Shown piece after piece: positions 59,810 to 64,000 of a stretch of DNA of 64,000 nucleotides. The stretch is from Frondihabitans peucedani (GTDB taxonomy: Bacteria > Actinomycetota > Actinomycetes > Actinomycetales > Microbacteriaceae): assembly GCF_039537585.1 (NCBI RefSeq), contig NZ_BAABAU010000001.1, positions 1,488,001-1,552,000 on the forward strand, given 5' to 3'. Each line of letters begins with the position of its first letter. Positions within the stretch are counted from its first letter, which is position 1. Below the pieces are notes generated by a model, which was not told where the DNA came from, ran no database searches, and saw only the letters and a program-made list of their open reading frames with translations. Position numbers and translations under genes: made by a program.

Positions 59810-61366
59810 ATGTCGACCGGCACCAGCACCACGCGCGGCGTGACCTACACGAGCGCCGATCCGAACTACTTCGAGAAGAGACAGCTCCGCCGCACGGCGG
59901 GCTTCTGGGGCATCTGGGGAATCGGGATCGCCGCCGTGATCTCGGGCGACTTCTCCGGCTGGAACGCCGGGATCACGAGCGCAGGATGGGGCGGACTCCT
60001 GATCGCCTCCGCCGTGGTGGTCGTGATGTTCTTCGGCATGATCTTCTCCATCGGCGAGATGAGCGCCGCGATGCCGCACACGGGCGGCGCCTACTCGTTC
60101 GCGAGGGCGTCGATGGGGCCGTGGGGAGGGTTCGTGACCGGCCTCGCCGAGACGCTCGAGTACGTCCTGACGACGGCCGCGGTCGTGTACTTCTCGGCCG
60201 GGTACGCCGACCCGATCCTGACCGATCTCACGGGAGCGAGCCTCCCGATCTGGGCGTGGTGGATCATCCTGTACGCCGTCTTCATCGGGCTGAACTCGCT
60301 CGGGTCCGCGGTGTCGTTCCGCTTCGCGCTCGTCGTCGCGCTGATCTCGATCGGGGTGCTCATCACCTTCGCCGTGATGGCGGCGTTCTCGGGGAGGCTC
60401 GACTTCGGCAGCCTGTTCGACGTGAAGCCCGACCCGGGCATGACAGCCTTTCTGCCGCACGGGATCCTGCCGATCTTCTTCGCCCTGCCCTTCGGGGTGT
60501 GGCTGTTCCTCGGGATCGAGGAGCTGCCGCTCAGCGCCGAGGAGGCTCACGACCCGACGAAGGACATCCCGAAGGCCAGCGTCTGGGGCCTCGTCACGCT
60601 CATCGGCTGCGGCGCGATCGTCCTGGTGCTGAACCCCGCCGTGCTGGGCGGCACGGCGGCCGGCGCCTCGGTCGAGCCGATCCTCGACGGGTTCCGCGCG
60701 ATCATCCCGGACGACAGGATCGCGGCAGTGCTCTCAGCATTCGCGCTCGTCGGCCTGCTCGCCTCGCTCCAGGGGATCATGTTCGCCGCCGGACGCAACA
60801 TGTACTCCCTCTCGCGTGCCGGCTACTACCCGCGCGGCCTCTCCGTCACGGGGAAGAGGCAGACACCGGTCATCGCGATCACGGTCGCGAGCGTCGTCGG
60901 GTTCGCCGCGCTCGTCGCTGCCGAGCTGTCGACGCCGGGCGGTGGCGGCGGGATCGTGCTGAACATCGCGGTGTGGGGCGCGGTCGTGTCGTACATGCTC
61001 CAGATGGTCTCGTTCGTGATCCTGCGCCGGAAGTACCCGGATGCGAAGCGGCCCTACCGCTCGCCATGGGGTCTCGCCGGGGCGTTCATCGCCGGGATCA
61101 TCGGTCTCGCGATCTTCGTGGGCGAGATCCTGAACCCGGCGCTGTGGTCGGCGATCGTCATCATGCTGCTCGTGTACGTCGTCGGGCTGGTGCTGTTCGC
61201 CACCGTCGGCCGGAAGAACCTCGTGCTGGCGCCCGAGGAGGAGTACGCGCTGTCGGGCGGGCTGCACCGCGACCCGCAGGAGGAGGGGTACGACGCCATG
61301 GAGGCGGAGATCGTCCCCACGCCCGGCGACGCGCTGCCGAGCGAGAAGGAGCGCGACCTCGTGTGA
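59810..61366 (+). CDS. Amino acid/ethanolamine-type APC permease
   Basis: A 518-aa, 12-helix APC-superfamily transporter. GFWGIWGIGIAAVISGDFSGWNAGI at helix 1 and FFGMIFSIGEMSAAMPHTGGAYSFA, followed by GIEELPLSAEEAHDPTKDIP, match the ethanolamine permease (Eat) subgroup more closely than amino acid permeases. ATG 59810 (7 nt after AGGAG) is preferred over 59807. It is near a UTRA regulator and a class III PLP enzyme that may use the imported amine. Confidence 0.82.
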   Translation: MSTGTSTTRGVTYTSADPNYFEKRQLRRTAGFWGIWGIGIAAVISGDFSGWNAGITSAGWGGLLIASAVVVVMFFGMIFSIGEMSAAMPHTGGAYSFARASMGPWGGFVTGLAETLEYVLTTAAVVYFSAGYADPILTDLTGASLPIWAWWIILYAVFIGLNSLGSAVSFRFALVVALISIGVLITFAVMAAFSGRLDFGSLFDVKPDPGMTAFLPHGILPIFFALPFGVWLFLGIEELPLSAEEAHDPTKDIPKASVWGLVTLIGCGAIVLVLNPAVLGGTAAGASVEPILDGFRAIIPDDRIAAVLSAFALVGLLASLQGIMFAAGRNMYSLSRAGYYPRGLSVTGKRQTPVIAITVASVVGFAALVAAELSTPGGGGGIVLNIAVWGAVVSYMLQMVSFVILRRKYPDAKRPYRSPWGLAGAFIAGIIGLAIFVGEILNPALWSAIVIMLLVYVVGLVLFATVGRKNLVLAPEEEYALSGGLHRDPQEEGYDAMEAEIVPTPGDALPSEKERDLV

Positions 61367-61371
61367 CGCTC

Positions 61372-61441
61372 GCCGCCAGACGTCTCGCGGACAAGCCACC
61401 CTGCCGCGGCTGGGTGGCTCGTCCGTGAGACGTCGGGCGGC
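61372..61441. terminator. Long hairpin B2 (CCGCGG centre) at a convergent boundary
   Basis: 30-bp arms (61372-61401, 61412-61441) with three mismatches around TGCCGCGGCT. Six bases downstream of the permease stop and before the minus-strand GntR gene; shares arm and loop sequence with hairpin B1. Confidence 0.8.
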
Positions 61442-61462
61442 AGGCCGCCGAAGGCTCCGCCG

Positions 61463-62194
61463 CTACGTCGCGCGCTTCCAGCGGGCCCCGTAGCGGCGGA
61501 GCGAGATCCGCGTGCGGTCGGCGCGGAAGAAGTCGTGCGAGAACTCGATCGGCGTCTCGCCCGCGTCGAAGGTGATGCGCCAGATCTCGAAGAGCGCCGC
61601 CCCCTCATCGACGTTCAGCAGAGCGGCCTGCTCGGCCGTGGCGGCTGAGACGTCGATCGTCTCGTCGGAGTGCGCCGTCTCGATCCTGTACTCGCGAGCG
61701 AGGAGCCGGTAGACGGAGTCGCTGTGGTCGTGCTCCTGGAACCCCGGGACGAGCCGCATCGGCAGGACCATCGTGTCGAGCGAGAGCGGCGTGCCGGAGG
61801 CGTCTCGGCGCCTACGGAGCCGGAAGACGTTCTCCCCCTCGGCCAGCGCCAGGCTCCGCTGCTCCGACGGCGTCGCGACTCCGATCCCCTCGGCGAGGAC
61901 GGCGGTCGCCGCGATGAACCCCTGCTGCCGCAGCATGTCGGGCACGCCCTGGATCGTGTTCAACTGCCGCTCGATCTTGCCGTCGGCGACGAAGACCCCG
62001 CCGGTGCGGCCCATGGTGCGTCGGATCAGAGCTCGCGACTCGAGCTCCTCGAGGGCGTCGCGGAGAGCCGACCGGGGCACGTCGAACTGCTCCGCGATCG
62101 CGCGCTCCGAACCGATGCGGTCGCCCACCCGGAGCTCCGACCGCGCGATGAGGCGGCGGATGCGGTCGGCGAGTTCGGAGTTGTCGCGGGGCAC
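61463..62194 (-). CDS. GntR/UTRA-family transcriptional regulator
   Basis: A 243-aa regulator: N-terminal winged helix (LRVGDRIGSERAIAEQFDVPRSALRDALEELESRALI in outline) and a C-terminal UTRA ligand domain (VFRLRRRRDASGTPLSLDTMVLP, ALFEIWRITFDAGETPIEFSHDFFRADR). It follows the class III PLP gene on the same strand after about 100 bp and faces the permease. Probably controls the amine module. Confidence 0.9.
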   Translation of the reverse strand: MPRDNSELADRIRRLIARSELRVGDRIGSERAIAEQFDVPRSALRDALEELESRALIRRTMGRTGGVFVADGKIERQLNTIQGVPDMLRQQGFIAATAVLAEGIGVATPSEQRSLALAEGENVFRLRRRRDASGTPLSLDTMVLPMRLVPGFQEHDHSDSVYRLLAREYRIETAHSDETIDVSAATAEQAALLNVDEGAALFEIWRITFDAGETPIEFSHDFFRADRTRISLRRYGARWKRAT

Positions 62195-62291
62195 GGGACT
62201 CCTCGGGGTGGTGGGCCGGCGGTGCGGCGTGCGGCAATGCTAGCGAGGCCGGACGAGGCGGTGCGCGCGTCGCCCGGCCGCCGGACGCGGG

Positions 62292-63638
62292 TCAGACGCC
62301 CAGCGCGGTCAGCGACCCGTCGAGGGCCTCGACCAGCCGCGGGATGTCGCCGGCCTCGAAGGCCAGCGGCGGCCGCAGCTTGAGCACGGAGTTGTTCGGC
62401 CCGCAGACGCTCGTGAGCACGCGGCGGTCTCGGAGCTCCTCGAGCAGGTCGAGCGCGATCCCGGTGCCGGGCTCCTTCGTCTCGCGGTCGGCCACGATCT
62501 CGAGGCCGGTGTACTGCCCCGATCCCCGGACGTCTCCGATCGCAGGATGCGCGTGCCCGAGATCGCGGAGCGCGTCGCGGAGCTGCGCCCCCACCGACAG
62601 CGCCCGGGCCTGGAGCCCCTCGTCGCGGAGGACGTCGAGCACCGCCTGCGCAGCCGAGACCGCGACCGGATTGCCGCCGAACGTATTGAAGTAGGGGCGC
62701 CTGGTCGCGAACGCGTCGAGCACCTCGCGCCTGGCCGCCATCGCCGCGATCGGGAACCCGTTCCCCATCGGCTTGCCGGTCGTCACGAGGTCGGGCACGA
62801 ACCCGTGCCGGTCGAATCCCCAGAACGCCTCCCCGGTCCGGCCGAACCCGGGCTGGACCTCGTCGGCGATCACGACCCCGCCGTGCGCGTGGACGAGATC
62901 GAGGGCGGCCCGGATCATGCCGGGCTCGCCGAGGAAGATCCCGTCGGACGAGAACGACGAGTCGAGGATCAGCCCGGCGAACCCGTCGCCGGACGACTCG
63001 ATCTCGGCGATCGCCTCGGCGACACGGGTGAGCCACCAGGATCCTGCGCCGTCCGCGGTCTCGGAGCCCAGGCGGTACGTGTCGGGCGGATCGACGATGC
63101 GGAGGGTCGGGTCCATCTCCTCGCCGTTGCGGAGGGACGGCGAGTGGGCCGAGACCAGGGCGGTGTTGCCGTGGTACGCCTCGCTCGTCGCGATCCAGGC
63201 GCTGCCGCCGGTGAACTCGCGGCCGACCCGGAGCGCGAGGTCGTTCGCCTCCGAACCCGTGCAGACGAACATCACCCGGTCGATCTCGTCGGGCATCGTC
63301 GACAGGAGGTCGTCGGCGTAGTCGAGCACCGCCGGGTGCAGGTAGCGGGTGTGGGTGTTGAGCTCCGACATCTGGCGCGCGACCGCCTCGACGACCCGCG
63401 GGTGCGCGTGACCGACGCTCGGGACGTTGTTGTAGAGGTCGAGGTACTCGTTGCCCTCGGCGTCCCACGCGTGGGCCCCGCGACCCCGCACGAGCTCGAC
63501 GGGGTGCCGGTAGAAGAGGCGGTACGCCGATCCCAGCACGCGGCGGCGCTCGGTGAGCGCCCTCGTCCGCGGGTCGAGACCGTCGGCGTCCTCGGCCTTG
63601 AAGCTGTTGCCGTCCAGGATGGATGCGGTGCTGGCCAT
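62292..63638 (-). CDS. Class III PLP enzyme (ethanolamine-phosphate phospho-lyase-like)
   Basis: A 448-aa AGXT2L-type class III aminotransferase-fold enzyme. PLP Lys is in TTGKPMGNGFPIA, with VMFVCTGSEANDLALRVG, GGVVIADEVQPGFGRTG and FNTFGGNPVAVSAAQAVLDVL all present. AYRLFYRHPVELVRGRGAHAWDAEG at the start is characteristic of the subgroup that includes O-phosphoethanolamine phospho-lyases. The adjacent kinase and permease support that role, but a transaminase cannot be excluded. ATG 63638 is chosen; 63671 is an alternative. Confidence 0.85.
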   Translation of the reverse strand: MASTASILDGNSFKAEDADGLDPRTRALTERRRVLGSAYRLFYRHPVELVRGRGAHAWDAEGNEYLDLYNNVPSVGHAHPRVVEAVARQMSELNTHTRYLHPAVLDYADDLLSTMPDEIDRVMFVCTGSEANDLALRVGREFTGGSAWIATSEAYHGNTALVSAHSPSLRNGEEMDPTLRIVDPPDTYRLGSETADGAGSWWLTRVAEAIAEIESSGDGFAGLILDSSFSSDGIFLGEPGMIRAALDLVHAHGGVVIADEVQPGFGRTGEAFWGFDRHGFVPDLVTTGKPMGNGFPIAAMAARREVLDAFATRRPYFNTFGGNPVAVSAAQAVLDVLRDEGLQARALSVGAQLRDALRDLGHAHPAIGDVRGSGQYTGLEIVADRETKEPGTGIALDLLEELRDRRVLTSVCGPNNSVLKLRPPLAFEAGDIPRLVEALDGSLTALGV

Positions 63639-63751
63639 GGTGGTCCCGTCGTCGTCGGTGTGCCACTCCATTCTCCGAGGAGCCGGTGGCCCGCGGACGA
63701 GCCGCGTGTTGCCGGGACGTTACACGATCGGCCCGCTCGATGAATGGCGTG

Positions 63752-63774
63752 TTACCGGCGTGAACGGCCGGTAA
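63752..63774. promoter_or_regulatory. Operator palindrome (TTACCGG-N9-CCGGTAA)
   Basis: Perfect 7-bp arms in the divergent promoter region between the PLP enzyme and the kinase; likely site of the UTRA regulator. Confidence 0.6.
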
Positions 63775-63814
63775 AGGATCGGGGCCTGGCCCGTGCATCC
63801 TGCGCCCCGGCCCC

Positions 63815-63820
63815 TATGTT
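63815..63820 (+). promoter_or_regulatory. Candidate -10 box (TATGTT), leaderless start
   Basis: TATGTT ends 7 nt before ATG 63828. Confidence 0.45.
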
Positions 63821-63827
63821 CGTGGCC

Positions 63828-64000
63828 ATGACGAGCACCCCCGTGACGACCGGCTCCCTCAGCGCCTTCGACCTCGTCGGCCGCGGCGACCCGGCGCCGA
63901 CGTGGGTGCTCGAGGGCGTGCGCCGCGCCTGGGGGCTGCCGGAGCTCGGCGTCGGGGTGACGCTCATCGCGGTGAGCGAGAACGTGACCTTCAAGGTGAC
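63828..64000 (+). CDS. N-terminal fragment of an APH-type small-molecule kinase
   Basis: The first 57 codons are present. The end VTLIAVSENVTFKV is the typical first strand of aminoglycoside phosphotransferase-like kinases (SENxTFKV as in homoserine kinase II and choline/ethanolamine kinases). Divergent from the class III PLP enzyme, so the two may act in one pathway. The catalytic part lies beyond the window, so the substrate is inferred from context. Confidence 0.7.
   Translation, partial: MTSTPVTTGSLSAFDLVGRGDPAPTWVLEGVRRAWGLPELGVGVTLIAVSENVTFKV

Overview
The window is about 64 kb of very GC-rich chromosome with small gene gaps, frequent GTG starts, many ATGA/GTGA stop-start overlaps and several apparently leaderless promoters. 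Gene content (MhuD-like heme oxygenase, SufS-SufU, LCP protein, GAF-ANTAR proteins, RskA-type anti-sigma factor, class F-like sortase, LAxTG-type anchor) points to an actinobacterium, most likely family Microbacteriaceae; the family is an inference. I see no rRNA, tRNA, CRISPR array, prophage or insertion sequence. The overall impression is of an ordinary chromosomal segment with sugar and amine catabolic modules.

0-15 kb: end of a shikimate dehydrogenase-like gene, aroD and a metal efflux protein; a small AT-richer membrane protein gene; an oxidoreductase; an acyl-CoA synthetase followed by a gluconolactonase-type hydrolase; Mn-superoxide dismutase; the heme oxygenase; twin GAF-ANTAR regulators; a MOSC protein; a flavin monooxygenase divergent from its TetR regulator; a GT-C glycosyltransferase; a PatB-type C-S lyase.

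15-31 kb: cell-envelope block. A secreted M1 peptidase with a LAATG anchor faces a DUF4397 surface protein plus sortase, then an ECF sigma/anti-sigma pair, a lipoprotein, an isochorismatase-like hydrolase, a PspC-type two-component system head-to-head with a PspC membrane protein, an LCP cell-wall ligase, coaBC, an NRDE protein and two small enzymes.

31-47 kb: regulators with clear palindromic operators, an SDR, the acyltransferase-sufS-sufU operon, cysK-cysE, a NUDIX and a DinB protein, a secreted beta-propeller protein, a DHA2 drug exporter, and a SulP transporter divergent from a MerR regulator.

46-64 kb: glycerol-3-phosphate dehydrogenase divergent from a SorC regulator; an L-arabinan module (secreted GH43, GntR+MFS, GH127 divergent from LacI); a large secreted repeat protein; and at the right edge an ethanolamine-type permease, UTRA regulator, class III PLP enzyme and the start of an APH-type kinase, which together suggest an amine phosphorylation/phospho-lyase route.

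Two features cross gene boundaries. First, the octamer GCAGGATC/GATCCTGC occurs about 65 times on the two strands, far above chance. Second, a family of long hairpins with a CCGCGG centre sits at most convergent gene boundaries.
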